A stretch of DNA of 17,473 nucleotides from Actinomycetes bacterium (GCA_030598355.1 JAUVQD010000005.1:1-17473); one strand, 5' to 3'; positions 1 through 8,320 are shown, numbered from the stretch's first letter. The notes: generated from the sequence alone by a model not told the origin. Numbers and translations: made by a program.

Positions 1-369
1 ATCGAAAGGCGTTGTAAGAAAAAGAAATTCTCGAGAAACTCTGGTTAGTTCGGAAATAAAGCTTCGCCTGTTTTGCGCCGGCACGTGCTCCAAGGTGTCG
101 CAGCTTGTTACAAGATCAAACGAGCCGTCATCAAAGGGAAGTTTTTCCCCGTCTATTTGAACATAGTTTTCAATATCTGAGGCAAGAACGTCAGCCACTA
201 TGATATCGTCGTCGGGAAGAAAATCCCTGATTAGGCCGGGATAGCCGCCAACGTCGAGTATTTTGAGTGGCGTTTTAGGCGTTTTGCGAACATGATCGAC
301 AAAGTCCGACAACGTTTGATACCGCTGAAACTGGTCAAAGGGCAACTCAAGCAGATCTTTTTTTACCAA
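1..369 (-). CDS. SAM-dependent class I methyltransferase, C-terminal part cut off by window edge
   Basis: Only the first 123 codons are in the window. The translation begins VKKDLLELPFDQFQRYQTLS and then shows a class I methyltransferase core. Motif I reads ILDVGGYPG (about residues 40-48), an acidic residue follows at the end of the next strand (VADV), and further on come LPFDDGSFDLVTS and DTLEHV, the usual motif 4/5 pattern of Methyltransf_11/25-like proteins. The start is set by an in-frame TAG directly before a TTG at 369-367. A Shine-Dalgarno-like AAAGG at 384-380 lies 10 bases upstream. It follows the Wzt-type ATPase gene by 26 bases, so it is probably the next gene of the glycan export operon. 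Inference: it may modify the surface glycan or its terminus, but the substrate cannot be read from the fragment. A sugar-biosynthesis or lipid methyltransferase is equally possible. Confidence 0.8.
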   Translation of the reverse strand, partial: MVKKDLLELPFDQFQRYQTLSDFVDHVRKTPKTPLKILDVGGYPGLIRDFLPDDDIIVADVLASDIENYVQIDGEKLPFDDGSFDLVTSCDTLEHVPAQNRRSFISELTRVSREFLFLTTPFD

Positions 370-395
370 CTAAAAACATCCTTTACACAACTGTC

Positions 396-1643
396 TCACT
401 CTTTTAGAGACCAGGTACACGGGATATTGAAAACGCCATAGTCGCTGATCTCACCCGACGAGACATTAAACAGGTAACCCCGTTCGTGATGGTCAAAGGC
501 GTGCAAACAAGAATAATCATAGACAACCGCAGACAGGGCATAGCTCCCCTTGAGCAGCGGTAACTCTTTGATCTCATACCGAACTGTCCCCCAGCCTTTT
601 ATTTTATCAAAGATCGTCTTATCGAACTTTGTATTGGTTCCATTTATGTGAGTTCCGTCGCGCGAATAAATAGCTACGCCGAAAACCGGACGAGAGATCT
701 CTTCTTTAGCTTCATAATCTATTTCAACCAGAAAAGGTTCTCCGGTAATAAAAAGAGACTTCTTCTGACCCTCTTTATCCAGAAAGCGGACCGATGTTAT
801 CTTGACCTCTCCCGAGCCCCACCTGGAACCGGTTTCAGGCTGATCGGTTTCACCTGCTGCAGCTTCTTCCTGTCGGTTGACCTCATCAAGATAGGCGTCT
901 ACCACACTTGGCGCCCGCCCCGACCCCTTAATTTCTCCGTGCTCTAACCATATGGCCTCATCACAGATATTCCGGATAGAGTCGAGCGCGTGAGAGACAA
1001 TCACAATTGTCTTGCCTTGCTCTTTGAGGTCATAGAGCTTATTTAAGCATTTGCGCTGAAAGGCTTCGTCTCCGACAGCCAGGATTTCATCGATCAATAA
1101 TATATCGGGCTCAACGTTTATAGCCACAGCAAACCCAAGCCGCACGTACATACCTGAGGAATAGTTCTTTACCGGGCTATCGATAAATTTTTCCAATTCT
1201 GAAAAGGCGATTATTTCATCGAGCCTTTCAAGTATCTCTTTCCTTGAAAGGCCTAGAATGGAGCCGTTGAGGAAGATATTTTCCTTGCCTGTCAGCTCCG
1301 GATGAAAACCGGCCCCGAGCTCCAGAAGAGCTGAGACCTTACCATGCATACTTATTGAGCCCTTGTTCGGTCGCAAGATCTTTGTCAACAGCTTGAGCAA
1401 GGTGCTCTTGCCGGACCCATTTTCGCCAATAAAGCCAACCGTTGTGCCTTGTTTAATCTTGAGTGAGACATCCTTGAGCGCCCAAAAAGACTCGTAGGCG
1501 GAACGTCGGCCTTTGAGCAGAGTTTCTTTTAGGCTCGGGTTGCGTTCATGATATATCTTAAATTCTTTCCAGACACCTTTTGCTTCTATAACTGTCGGCT
1601 TCTCGCCTTCGGGTTCAGTTGATTTCTTCCAGATATCAGGCAT
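396..1643 (-). CDS. wzt: Polysaccharide ABC exporter ATPase, Wzt/TagH type with C-terminal recognition domain
   Basis: This is the ATP-binding subunit of an ABC-2 type exporter for O-antigen-, teichoic-acid- or secondary-wall-like polymers. Counting from the ATG at 1643, the Walker A motif GENGSGKST lies at about 73-81, the signature YSSGM at 161-165, Walker B ILLIDE at 181-186 and the switch histidine in IVSHAL at 218. After the ATPase core (to about 255) comes a Glu/Ala-rich linker and then a beta-rich C-terminal domain (about 273-410). That domain resembles the Wzt C-terminal domain, which in E. coli O8/O9a binds the modified end of the exported chain. A TTG six bases upstream (1649) is an alternative start. 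AGGGGG at 1660-1655 lies 5 bases from the TTG and 11 from the ATG, so the choice is open. The gene starts 17 bases after the permease stop, consistent with one transcription unit. Confidence 0.93.
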   Translation of the reverse strand: MPDIWKKSTEPEGEKPTVIEAKGVWKEFKIYHERNPSLKETLLKGRRSAYESFWALKDVSLKIKQGTTVGFIGENGSGKSTLLKLLTKILRPNKGSISMHGKVSALLELGAGFHPELTGKENIFLNGSILGLSRKEILERLDEIIAFSELEKFIDSPVKNYSSGMYVRLGFAVAINVEPDILLIDEILAVGDEAFQRKCLNKLYDLKEQGKTIVIVSHALDSIRNICDEAIWLEHGEIKGSGRAPSVVDAYLDEVNRQEEAAAGETDQPETGSRWGSGEVKITSVRFLDKEGQKKSLFITGEPFLVEIDYEAKEEISRPVFGVAIYSRDGTHINGTNTKFDKTIFDKIKGWGTVRYEIKELPLLKGSYALSAVVYDYSCLHAFDHHERGYLFNVSSGEISDYGVFNIPCTWSLKE

Positions 1644-1660
1644 TCCCAAAAGATCCCCCT

Positions 1661-2464
1661 CTAGACTTCTTCAGCAAATTCCGGTTCCAGCCGGAGAAAA
1701 ATATAATAACCAAACAAGAACATCACGATCGCGGACCCGGCCGAGTATAGAACAAAATTGAGACTTGGACTGGTCAAATAGAAGAGCGCATTTTTGAATG
1801 ACGACACAATGGTCGTCATCGGATTCAACCTATACAAGAAACCTATCTTGCCGCCAGGGACAAAACTTATCGGATAAATAATCGGCGTGCTGTAAAATAG
1901 GACCATCAATAATATGCCGACAACATGCTGAATATCGCGGAAGTAAACGTTGAGGGCCGCGACCAACAGAGATAGGCCGAGCGTGAAGAAAAACAGTATC
2001 GGTACGAGCAACAGCAGGTACGGAAAATATTTATAAAAATCCAGAAAGCGCGAGTTAAACATGGCGAAGACTAAGAAAAAACCGACAAAGACGAGCAGCT
2101 CAAGGGTGAAATTGACCAAATTGGCCATGGTAACCGATACTGGCAACAACTCTCGCGGAAAATAGACCTTCTTAATCAGCGCGCTGTTGCCGACGATCGA
2201 AGTCGTTGCGCCCACGACAGAGGAGTTGAAAAAATTCCAAGGCAGTAACCCCGCCAAGAAAAATATTGGGACGACATCAATATCCGGATACCTTGGGAAG
2301 ATGAAGGTGAAGATGAAGGTGAATACCAGCATCATCAGGATGGGATTGAGAAGAGACCAAAAAAATCCGAGGACCGAATTCTTATATTTTACTTTCAGTT
2401 CTTTCTTAGCGAAATTAAGTAATAGCTCTTTATAGTTGAGCAAGCTTTTTAATTGGCTAATCAT
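1661..2464 (-). CDS. wzm: Polysaccharide ABC exporter permease, Wzm/TagG type
   Basis: This 267-residue integral membrane protein is the expected partner of the downstream Wzt-type ATPase. It starts with a short amphipathic cytoplasmic segment (KELKVKYKNSVLGFFWSLLNP), a sequence pattern typical of the ABC-2 membrane family. About six hydrophobic segments follow, at roughly 33-56, 66-86, 105-134, 146-172, 180-200 and 232-256. The length matches Wzm/TagG proteins (about 260-280). The ATG at 2464 is preceded directly in frame by a TAG, so translation cannot begin earlier in this frame. No strong Shine-Dalgarno site is visible, which may mean coupling to rmlD, whose stop is 27 bases upstream. Role: moves a lipid-linked polysaccharide across the cytoplasmic membrane. 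Confidence 0.93.
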   Translation of the reverse strand: MISQLKSLLNYKELLLNFAKKELKVKYKNSVLGFFWSLLNPILMMLVFTFIFTFIFPRYPDIDVVPIFFLAGLLPWNFFNSSVVGATTSIVGNSALIKKVYFPRELLPVSVTMANLVNFTLELLVFVGFFLVFAMFNSRFLDFYKYFPYLLLLVPILFFFTLGLSLLVAALNVYFRDIQHVVGILLMVLFYSTPIIYPISFVPGGKIGFLYRLNPMTTIVSSFKNALFYLTSPSLNFVLYSAGSAIVMFLFGYYIFLRLEPEFAEEV

Positions 2465-2491
2465 CTAGTCATAATCTAACTGCTACCCATT

Positions 2492-3328
2492 TTAATGTCT
2501 AGAGGTGATATATTCAGCCAAAGCCTCGTCCCAGGGGCGCAGGGGCTGCAATTCCTGAAGCTCCAAAGCCAGACCTCTTAAGACTGAAAAAGCCGGGCGC
2601 TTGGCCGGGCGCTCCATTTGATCTGAGCCAATGGGCTGCAGATCCGGTGTGATTTTCGCTAATTCAAATATTTTCTTGGCAAACCCGTACCACGAAACAG
2701 AACCTGTGTTAGTAGTGTGATAGATACCGAACCGACCGCTTAAACCGATCTCGACCAGTTTTTGCGCTAAATCAGCCGCGCTTGTCGGGCTGCCAACCTG
2801 GTCGTCGACGACCCGAATGGTCTGTCCTTCTTGACCTAGGCTCAGCATCGATTTTACGAAATTCTGACCATCTTGCCCGTAAAGCCAAGCTGTACGACAG
2901 ATATAATGTTCGCCGGCCAACGTCTGAATGTCGCGCTCACCAGCCAGCTTTGAACGCCCGTAAACTGAAAGCGGGTTTACATCGTCAAATTCCGTATAGG
3001 GTGTTTTCTTGCGCCCGTCAAAGACAAAATCAGTGCTGACATAAAGAATGGCAGCTCCTGACGCCCGGGCGGCAACGCTAAGATTACGGGTGCCGATAGC
3101 GTTAACTTTATAAGCCATATCGGGATTAAGTTCCGCTCCATCAACATCAGTAAACGCAGCTACGTGAAAGATGATTTCGGGACCAAAACTAGATACCTGT
3201 TTTTTAACTTCTTGAAAGTCTGTGATATCCAGCTCTTCTATATCGACCGGATAAAGATCGTGGCCGCCTAGCGCTTTCTGTAATTCCGATCCGAGTTGTC
3301 CATCAGCGCCCGTGACTATTATTTTCAA
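2492..3328 (-). CDS. rfbD: dTDP-4-dehydrorhamnose reductase
   Basis: This enzyme catalyses the last step of dTDP-L-rhamnose synthesis, the NAD(P)H-dependent reduction of dTDP-4-dehydro-L-rhamnose. It is a 278-residue short-chain dehydrogenase of the RmlD branch. The nucleotide-binding motif TGADGQLG lies at 6-13, the STDFVFDG segment carries the catalytic Thr (about 99), and the Tyr/Lys pair is in YGRSK (Y123, K127). The C-terminal RPAKRPAFSVL resembles the RmlD substrate-binding loop. The start is a TTG at 3328; AGGTG lies 8 bases upstream and the family-typical N-terminus MKIIVTG follows. The gene is 32 bases downstream of the DUF3048 gene and is separated from rmlB by it. Confidence 0.95.
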   Translation of the reverse strand: MKIIVTGADGQLGSELQKALGGHDLYPVDIEELDITDFQEVKKQVSSFGPEIIFHVAAFTDVDGAELNPDMAYKVNAIGTRNLSVAARASGAAILYVSTDFVFDGRKKTPYTEFDDVNPLSVYGRSKLAGERDIQTLAGEHYICRTAWLYGQDGQNFVKSMLSLGQEGQTIRVVDDQVGSPTSAADLAQKLVEIGLSGRFGIYHTTNTGSVSWYGFAKKIFELAKITPDLQPIGSDQMERPAKRPAFSVLRGLALELQELQPLRPWDEALAEYITSRH

Positions 3329-3360
3329 TTTAATCGCACCTGTTTTTCAGTGGCCTGCTA

Positions 3361-4398
3361 CTACTGAATAGTAACTTGTGTTGTCGGCCTGACTATTTCT
3401 ATCCAAGTCTGACCTGGAGAGAGGGAGATAATTTTATCCGTAGCGTCCTTGAGGGTCAGGGGGCTGCCAGGGGCTGCTTTTTCCCATGATCCCTGGATCA
3501 CTTTGCCATCCCTGAAAACCGTCAAATCACCACTGCCGCTAACGTTAATGTCAAGCACGCCGCTCCCCCCCGTGATGGGATTTGTAGGCGCGCGCATTAC
3601 TATGATATTAGTTGGCGTCACCTGAGTCTGGTTATTCGCGTCAAGGTGCGGCTGTCCGCCATTAAAGCGTTTGTAGGTGTTGGTTTCACGATCATATTGG
3701 TAGTCAACCAGGTAGGCGGGGTCTGAGAAGTCAATCGTTACCTTCTTTGACTCTTCCGGCCGCTCTTCTTTGGGCGGGCTTTTCTCAAACTTAAACCCTA
3801 TGGCCGCCATGTCGCCACCCTCTTTGTACTGCGTAGCGCCATCCCTGATCCTGGCAGTCGAGGTGAAAACATTGTGAGGCGCGCTTGTCCAACGAACCCG
3901 CTCATATGATGCGCCGTGGCCCATCTGGTCCCAATCTTTTACGCCCCACTCTTGAATATCGCGCACAGCGTAGATCGAACCACCAACGTGACCATAGATG
4001 GCGTCCCAGCCTCGCGCCATGGCCACAAAATGGCTCCGCGCGCTGCGTATCGGTCCGACATTTTCAGCATCTTTTGCGCCAAAAACCAACATCAATCTAG
4101 TGATACCGCCCTCCACTAAGCCCTCAACAACGACACACGCGCTATTGAGACCGGCTTGTGGCCTGATGCTCGAGAGATTCTCAACCATGATAGCGAGTGG
4201 TCTTGTCGCATTTCCCTCAGGATCATCGCCGCATAGAGAAAGTTGTGGCTCCGGCGGCTTAGGTTTCTTTTTTTGTACTTTTTTTTGAGGTTTGGGTTCG
4301 GGTTCTTCGGGCGAACCCGACAAAAACACTCCGGCCACCACACCAAAAATTATGACGATAGCTGTCACGCCTATGATGATTTGCCATTTACGCTCCAT
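3361..4398 (-). CDS. DUF3048 domain-containing membrane-anchored protein (YerB-like)
   Basis: The N-terminus has one hydrophobic segment (about residues 6-26, WQIIIGVTAIVIIFGVVAGV). A Lys/Pro/Glu-rich spacer follows (about 29-51), then an extracellular domain of about 290 residues. That domain carries the DUF3048 hallmarks RPLAIMVEN, EGGITRLMLVF, GPIRSAR and the HNVFT region, and a second half (about 215-345) corresponds to the DUF3048 C-terminal part. No lipobox cysteine follows the hydrophobic segment, so I read it as a membrane anchor or uncleaved signal rather than a lipoprotein signal. B. subtilis YerB is the best-known relative; its function is not established. The ATG at 4398 is preferred because AGGAGG at 4413-4408 is 9 bases away; an ATG at 4404 is only 3 bases away. 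The start overlaps the end of rmlB, so the two are probably translationally coupled. Confidence 0.9.
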   Translation of the reverse strand: MERKWQIIIGVTAIVIIFGVVAGVFLSGSPEEPEPKPQKKVQKKKPKPPEPQLSLCGDDPEGNATRPLAIMVENLSSIRPQAGLNSACVVVEGLVEGGITRLMLVFGAKDAENVGPIRSARSHFVAMARGWDAIYGHVGGSIYAVRDIQEWGVKDWDQMGHGASYERVRWTSAPHNVFTSTARIRDGATQYKEGGDMAAIGFKFEKSPPKEERPEESKKVTIDFSDPAYLVDYQYDRETNTYKRFNGGQPHLDANNQTQVTPTNIIVMRAPTNPITGGSGVLDINVSGSGDLTVFRDGKVIQGSWEKAAPGSPLTLKDATDKIISLSPGQTWIEIVRPTTQVTIQ

Positions 4399-5374
4399 TG
4401 GCATAATCCTCCTGTTTCAGTTTCAACCGACGCCACCAAGGTTCATTCTCGGTATACCAATTAATTGTTTTTTCTAAGGCTGAGCTAAAATCAAATTGCG
4501 GCTTAAAGCCGAGACCGTGAAGTTTGTCAGAGTTTATAGAATATCGACGGTCATGACCTAATCTGTCTTTAACATGCGTGATAGATGACTTCGGCCGGTC
4601 CATGATTTCTAATATCATATTCGCTATCTCGATATTCTCAACTTCCATCCCGCCGCCGATATTATATACCTCCCCAACCTGGCCCTCGTGCAATACACGA
4701 TCGATAGCAGCACAGTTGTCTTCAACAAAAATCCAATCTCTGACATTTTTTCCGTCACCATAGATCGGCAAACTCTTGTTGTCCAAAAGGTTGGTTATGA
4801 GGAGTGGAATCAGTTTTTCAGGATATTGAAAGGGACCAAAATTGTTTGAGCTCCTCGTGATGATGATTGGCAGGTCATACGTGGTTTTATACGCATGGCA
4901 CGCTAGGTCAGCCGCGGCTTTGCTGGCCGAATATGGGCTGCTTGGAACCAGATTATCGCTTTCGAAAAAAGACCCTTCGCCGATGCTACCGTAGACTTCA
5001 TCTGTCGATATGTGAAGAAACCGCTCCAGGTTCGCAGATCGGGCAGCCTCAAGTAAAGTATTTGTACCAACGACGTTTGTTAACATGAATTGACGAGCTC
5101 CGGTAATCGAGCGGTCTACGTGAGATTCAGCCGCGAAATTAACAACTGCCTGCGAATCCTTCATGACCTCGATGGCTTTATCGAAATCGTCGATGTCGGC
5201 GTGGACAAACCTGTAATTCTTTGACTCTTCGATGTCTTTCAGATTATCGGGGTTGCCAGCATACGTCATGACATCATAATTGACGACCTCATAGTCGGGA
5301 TGCTTATTAAGCACATATCGGATAAAATTGCTGCCGATAAACCCAGATCCACCGGTTACCATTAGCTGCTTCAC
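4388..5374 (-). CDS. rfbB: dTDP-glucose 4,6-dehydratase
   Basis: This enzyme converts dTDP-glucose to dTDP-4-dehydro-6-deoxyglucose, the second step of dTDP-rhamnose synthesis. It is a 328-residue extended short-chain dehydrogenase. The NAD-binding motif TGGSGFIGSNF lies at 7-17, the catalytic STDEVYG carries the Thr-Asp-Glu trio typical of the dehydratase (T124, D125, E126), and YSASK gives Y148/K152. The segment SSNNFGPFQYPEKLIP and the later GHDRRY are also typical of RmlB. The start is a GTG at 5374. An in-frame TAA two codons upstream limits the N-terminus, and GGAGG at 5392-5388 is 13 bases away, a rather long spacing. The 3' end overlaps the DUF3048 start by 11 bases. Confidence 0.96.
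   Translation of the reverse strand: MKQLMVTGGSGFIGSNFIRYVLNKHPDYEVVNYDVMTYAGNPDNLKDIEESKNYRFVHADIDDFDKAIEVMKDSQAVVNFAAESHVDRSITGARQFMLTNVVGTNTLLEAARSANLERFLHISTDEVYGSIGEGSFFESDNLVPSSPYSASKAAADLACHAYKTTYDLPIIITRSSNNFGPFQYPEKLIPLLITNLLDNKSLPIYGDGKNVRDWIFVEDNCAAIDRVLHEGQVGEVYNIGGGMEVENIEIANMILEIMDRPKSSITHVKDRLGHDRRYSINSDKLHGLGFKPQFDFSSALEKTINWYTENEPWWRRLKLKQEDYANGA
4408..4413 (-). promoter_or_regulatory. Ribosome binding site of the DUF3048 gene inside rmlB
   Basis: A perfect AGGAGG lies within the last codons of rmlB. It is 3 bases from the ATG at 4404 and 9 bases from the ATG at 4398, which favours the second ATG. A strong site buried in the upstream coding region suggests tightly coupled translation of rmlB and the DUF3048 gene. 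Confidence 0.75.
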
Positions 5375-5394
5375 TACTTAAAAATAACCTCCGA

Positions 5395-5850
5395 CTAGCC
5401 CATCTCAATATCCCAGTTATAAGGAATTTCTTCCGTATCCCAGGGCAGTCGATATTCATCAGGTTCGCTATAGTTAAAAAGCTCGGTCGGACAATTGATG
5501 ATAAAGGCGGGCTCGTTGCCGATAGCTTTGAACCCATGCATAACAAGCGGTGGAATTTTCAACAACATGGGGTGCCTGTCCCCAATAAAAAACTCGTTCG
5601 TCTCTCCCGCCGTAGGCGACTCTTCGCGGCTATCGTGGAGTACAACTTTTGCCATTCCGCGCACGCAGACAAAAAAATCTGTTTGCTTTTTATGGTAGTG
5701 CCAGCCTTTGACAACGTTAGGATTGCAACAGGTAATGTAGACTTGCCCGAAGCGCTCGAATATCTCATCATCGCTTCGAAGCATTTCCATCAGAAAACCT
5801 CTCTCGTCGGGGATTACTTTTAGATCTTTTGTTTTGACACCTTCAATCAT
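5395..5850 (-). CDS. rfbC: Short RmlC-like cupin, probable dTDP-4-dehydrorhamnose 3,5-epimerase
   Basis: This 151-residue single-cupin protein sits where rmlC is expected, between rmlA and rmlB, and completes the set. The segment GWHYHKKQTD (H51, H53) corresponds to the GLHYQ region with the catalytic His of RmlC. IPPLVMHGF matches the conserved IPxGFAHGF, and the EPDEYRLPWD stretch matches the RmlC C-terminal WxD region. Classical RmlC is about 180-200 residues, so this is a short divergent form, and the catalytic Tyr found in the classical YKxT segment is not obvious here (IINCPT instead). The start ATG overlaps the rmlA stop as ATGA, with a GGTAGGTG-type Shine-Dalgarno just upstream. Other possibilities are a sugar 3-epimerase, an isomerase or another cupin acting on a dTDP-4-keto sugar. 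Confidence 0.78.
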   Translation of the reverse strand: MIEGVKTKDLKVIPDERGFLMEMLRSDDEIFERFGQVYITCCNPNVVKGWHYHKKQTDFFVCVRGMAKVVLHDSREESPTAGETNEFFIGDRHPMLLKIPPLVMHGFKAIGNEPAFIINCPTELFNYSEPDEYRLPWDTEEIPYNWDIEMG

Positions 5851-6911
5851 TTAAAGACACCTACCTGACTATTGTCACCCAGCATAAGTCGATAAGCCTG
5901 CGGCTTTTTCGGCGATTTTTCCACTTGGACGTTCTTACCTATTAGACTATCTTCAAGCCGGCAAATACCGACAATTCTGCTTTTCTCTAAAATGATACTA
6001 TGTTCTACCTCGCTATGCCTGACGGACACTTCAAAGTATATCGAAGTAAAAGGCCCGATAAAAGAATCTATGATTTCACTGTCTTTCCCGATAATAACCG
6101 GCCCTCTAATGTGACTGTTCCGTACGACCGCGCCTTTTTCGATAACAACACGCCCGTCAATTTGTGAGGCCTCATCAACTTCCCCATCAATTCTTGACTC
6201 CATAATCTCAAGAATAATTCGATTGGCCTCAAGCATATCTTCAAGCTTGCCGGTATCTTTCCACCAACCTTCGATGATGTGAGGATGCACAGTGGAGCCA
6301 TTTTCAATCAAATACTGAATAGCGTCTGTAATCTCAAGCTCGTTGCGCCACGAGGGCTTGATGCTATCAACCGCGGGCCAGATGCTCTTGTCAAACATAT
6401 AGACGCCAACCAGAGCCAAATCGCTGGGAGGATTTTTAGGTTTCTCAACCAGCCTGATCACTTTTTTTCCATCGAGTTCGGCCACGCCAAACATCGAAGG
6501 GTCTTTGACTTTTGCCAACAATATTTGCGCATTAGGTTTGCTGCGAGAAAATTCGTCAACCAAGGAAACTATGCCGTTCTTGATCAAGTTATCGCCGAGA
6601 AACATGACAAAACTATCTTCTTTTAAGAATGATTTGGAGACCTTCACCGCGTGCGCAAGCCCCAGAGGCGCTTCCTGCTCAATATAGGTGATCTTAAGAC
6701 CCCAATTGTTGCCATCTCCAACGGCCGCAATTATTTCATCTTTGGTTTCTCCAACAACAATGCCGATCTCTTTAATGCCTGCTTCCCGCATGGCTTCGAT
6801 AGCATAAAACAGTACCGGTTTATTTGCCACAGGCACTAGTTGCTTAGCGCTCGTATGCGTTATGGGTCGCAGACGGCTGCCTGTGCCGCCGCTTAGTATT
6901 AGTCCCTTCAA
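5847..6911 (-). CDS. rfbA: Glucose-1-phosphate thymidylyltransferase, long form
   Basis: This enzyme makes dTDP-glucose from glucose-1-phosphate and dTTP, the first committed step of rhamnose nucleotide synthesis. The N-terminal nucleotidyltransferase domain has LSGGTGSRLRP (6-16), the following conserved Lys (K23), and FLGDN with the metal-binding Asp (D107). At 354 residues it is the long form: after about residue 240 it continues into hexapeptide-like turns (GRVVIEKGAVVRNSHIRGP and onward) that predict a left-handed beta-helix. This is the type known from Actinobacteria and Archaea (StrD-like), not the short E. coli RmlA. The start is a TTG at 6911, giving the family-typical MKGLILSGG; only a weak purine-rich site precedes it. 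The stop overlaps the rmlC start. The gap to the LCP gene is 35 bases. Confidence 0.95.
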   Translation of the reverse strand: MKGLILSGGTGSRLRPITHTSAKQLVPVANKPVLFYAIEAMREAGIKEIGIVVGETKDEIIAAVGDGNNWGLKITYIEQEAPLGLAHAVKVSKSFLKEDSFVMFLGDNLIKNGIVSLVDEFSRSKPNAQILLAKVKDPSMFGVAELDGKKVIRLVEKPKNPPSDLALVGVYMFDKSIWPAVDSIKPSWRNELEITDAIQYLIENGSTVHPHIIEGWWKDTGKLEDMLEANRIILEIMESRIDGEVDEASQIDGRVVIEKGAVVRNSHIRGPVIIGKDSEIIDSFIGPFTSIYFEVSVRHSEVEHSIILEKSRIVGICRLEDSLIGKNVQVEKSPKKPQAYRLMLGDNSQVGVFK

Positions 6912-6946
6912 GCTCTTTTTAGCTCTCTTTCTAAAGGTTTTCCTGC

Positions 6947-8233
6947 CTACAAACCCGGCGCTACTTCTTTAGTGGTTTGCTTATTATCTAGATAATAATC
7001 GTGTCCGAGAATAATCTCAATGTGACTCGTCATTCTTTTCTCTGACGGCCTGACTATCGCCTCTTTAAATAAAAGACGCCTTACTTTATAAGCTTCCACT
7101 TGAAAACCGGCGCCGTATCTTATCTCTGTCCGCCGATAATTAAATGAAGCAGCGTTACTAACTCCTCCAACTTTTAGGCCCCATTTTTGAAGCCTTCTCC
7201 TGGCGAACGTAGCCAAACCAGCTTTTCCCGAGCCATTTAGCAAGGATATGGAGAGCAATCCATTTTCCAACGACATCTTATCAGATTCTCCCGACAACTT
7301 CATTTTCTTGATCGAGGCGCCATCTTTTATTCGTTTTAATATCCGGTCAATACTTTGCCTATCAGGCTCAACATAACTTATCCCGTTGATAGACTTGGAT
7401 GCGCCGGGAAGAGTTATCGTCTCGATTTTCTGCTTAGGCGCTCGACCAACAAAATTAGCCACGCTTAACATTTTTCGCCGGCTCATGTCTGTCCCGACAT
7501 TTTTGTCAATGATTCCGATGAGTTTTGGTAACTTAAAGATCGACTTGAGCCTTAGTGTGTTGGCGATCAAAGCTCGTAGAAAATTCTGTTGGCGATCGGC
7601 ACGCCCAAAATCAGAATCACCATGCCTGTAGCGGACGTAATTAAGGGCCACCTCGCCACTCATGTGCTGCTTTCCTTTGGGAATGTACATTCTAAACTGG
7701 CGACTTTGGTCATTTATTGTCTGATCTACGGTGATATCGATACCGCCAAGCGCATCGACCAATTTCTTGAATCCCTCGAAATCTACCTCCATATAATGGT
7801 TTAGGTCGACTCCGAGAAATCCCTCTACGGCTTGAATAGCCAGCTCCGCTTGACCATAAGCAAAGGCCGCGTTTATCTTGTCCTTGCCTCGCCCCGGAAC
7901 ATATACACGCATATCTCGTGGGATTGAAACAAAATAGACGCGCTTTCTCTTGAAGTCGAGCCTCATGAAGATAAGTGTGTCGCTACGCGCGTTTTCGCCT
8001 CGACGGGAATCACTTCCAATTAGGAGAATATTCATGGGAGCGTCGGCACCCTTTTCCTGACTTAATAAATCCTGCCGTATGCGCGTTATAATATCGGCAC
8101 TCACGGTACCATTGGGAGATGTGCTAAGCCAGGAAGCAAAGGCAGCACCCGTCCCCAGCGTGGATAGGAAGAAGAAAACAATAATCCATCTTCCGATTTT
8201 TCTATCTTTTTTCGTTTTCCGTATATCGTCCAA
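6947..8233 (-). CDS. LytR-CpsA-Psr (LCP) family glycopolymer ligase with LytR_C domain
   Basis: LCP proteins transfer lipid-linked glycopolymers onto peptidoglycan at the outer face of the membrane. One transmembrane segment at about 15-34 is followed by the LCP domain. That domain has GSDSR and NARSDT (D75, R77, R83, D85), SIPRDMRV (R106, D107), KINAAF (119-124), LGGID, and the closing YVRYRHGDSDFGRADRQQ region with its conserved Arg residues. A C-terminal LytR_C domain starts near 320 (ISLLNGSGKAGLA). The start is a TTG at 8233 with GAGG 7 bases upstream. The gene lies between the wall-lytic genes and the rhamnose genes, which fits a role in linking the rhamnose-containing polymer to the wall (inference). 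The polymer itself cannot be named from sequence. Confidence 0.94.
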   Translation of the reverse strand: MDDIRKTKKDRKIGRWIIVFFFLSTLGTGAAFASWLSTSPNGTVSADIITRIRQDLLSQEKGADAPMNILLIGSDSRRGENARSDTLIFMRLDFKRKRVYFVSIPRDMRVYVPGRGKDKINAAFAYGQAELAIQAVEGFLGVDLNHYMEVDFEGFKKLVDALGGIDITVDQTINDQSRQFRMYIPKGKQHMSGEVALNYVRYRHGDSDFGRADRQQNFLRALIANTLRLKSIFKLPKLIGIIDKNVGTDMSRRKMLSVANFVGRAPKQKIETITLPGASKSINGISYVEPDRQSIDRILKRIKDGASIKKMKLSGESDKMSLENGLLSISLLNGSGKAGLATFARRRLQKWGLKVGGVSNAASFNYRRTEIRYGAGFQVEAYKVRRLLFKEAIVRPSEKRMTSHIEIILGHDYYLDNKQTTKEVAPGL

Positions 8234-8320
8234 TCAGGTGCCTCATTCGAGAGCGCGATTAGAATTCGTGTGAGTCTGTTATCCCCGATTTTGAGAAAAA
8301 TCTATCAATAAAAGACCGAT

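Noticed and set aside
648..947. Plus-strand open frame of 99 codons
   Set aside because: It lies opposite the well-supported Wzt gene, has no recognisable domain and looks like a shadow frame.
8234..8320. Promoter for the LCP gene (TTGATA followed by GGGATA-like sequence)
   Set aside because: The -10 match is poor and the gap is short; no claim can be supported.
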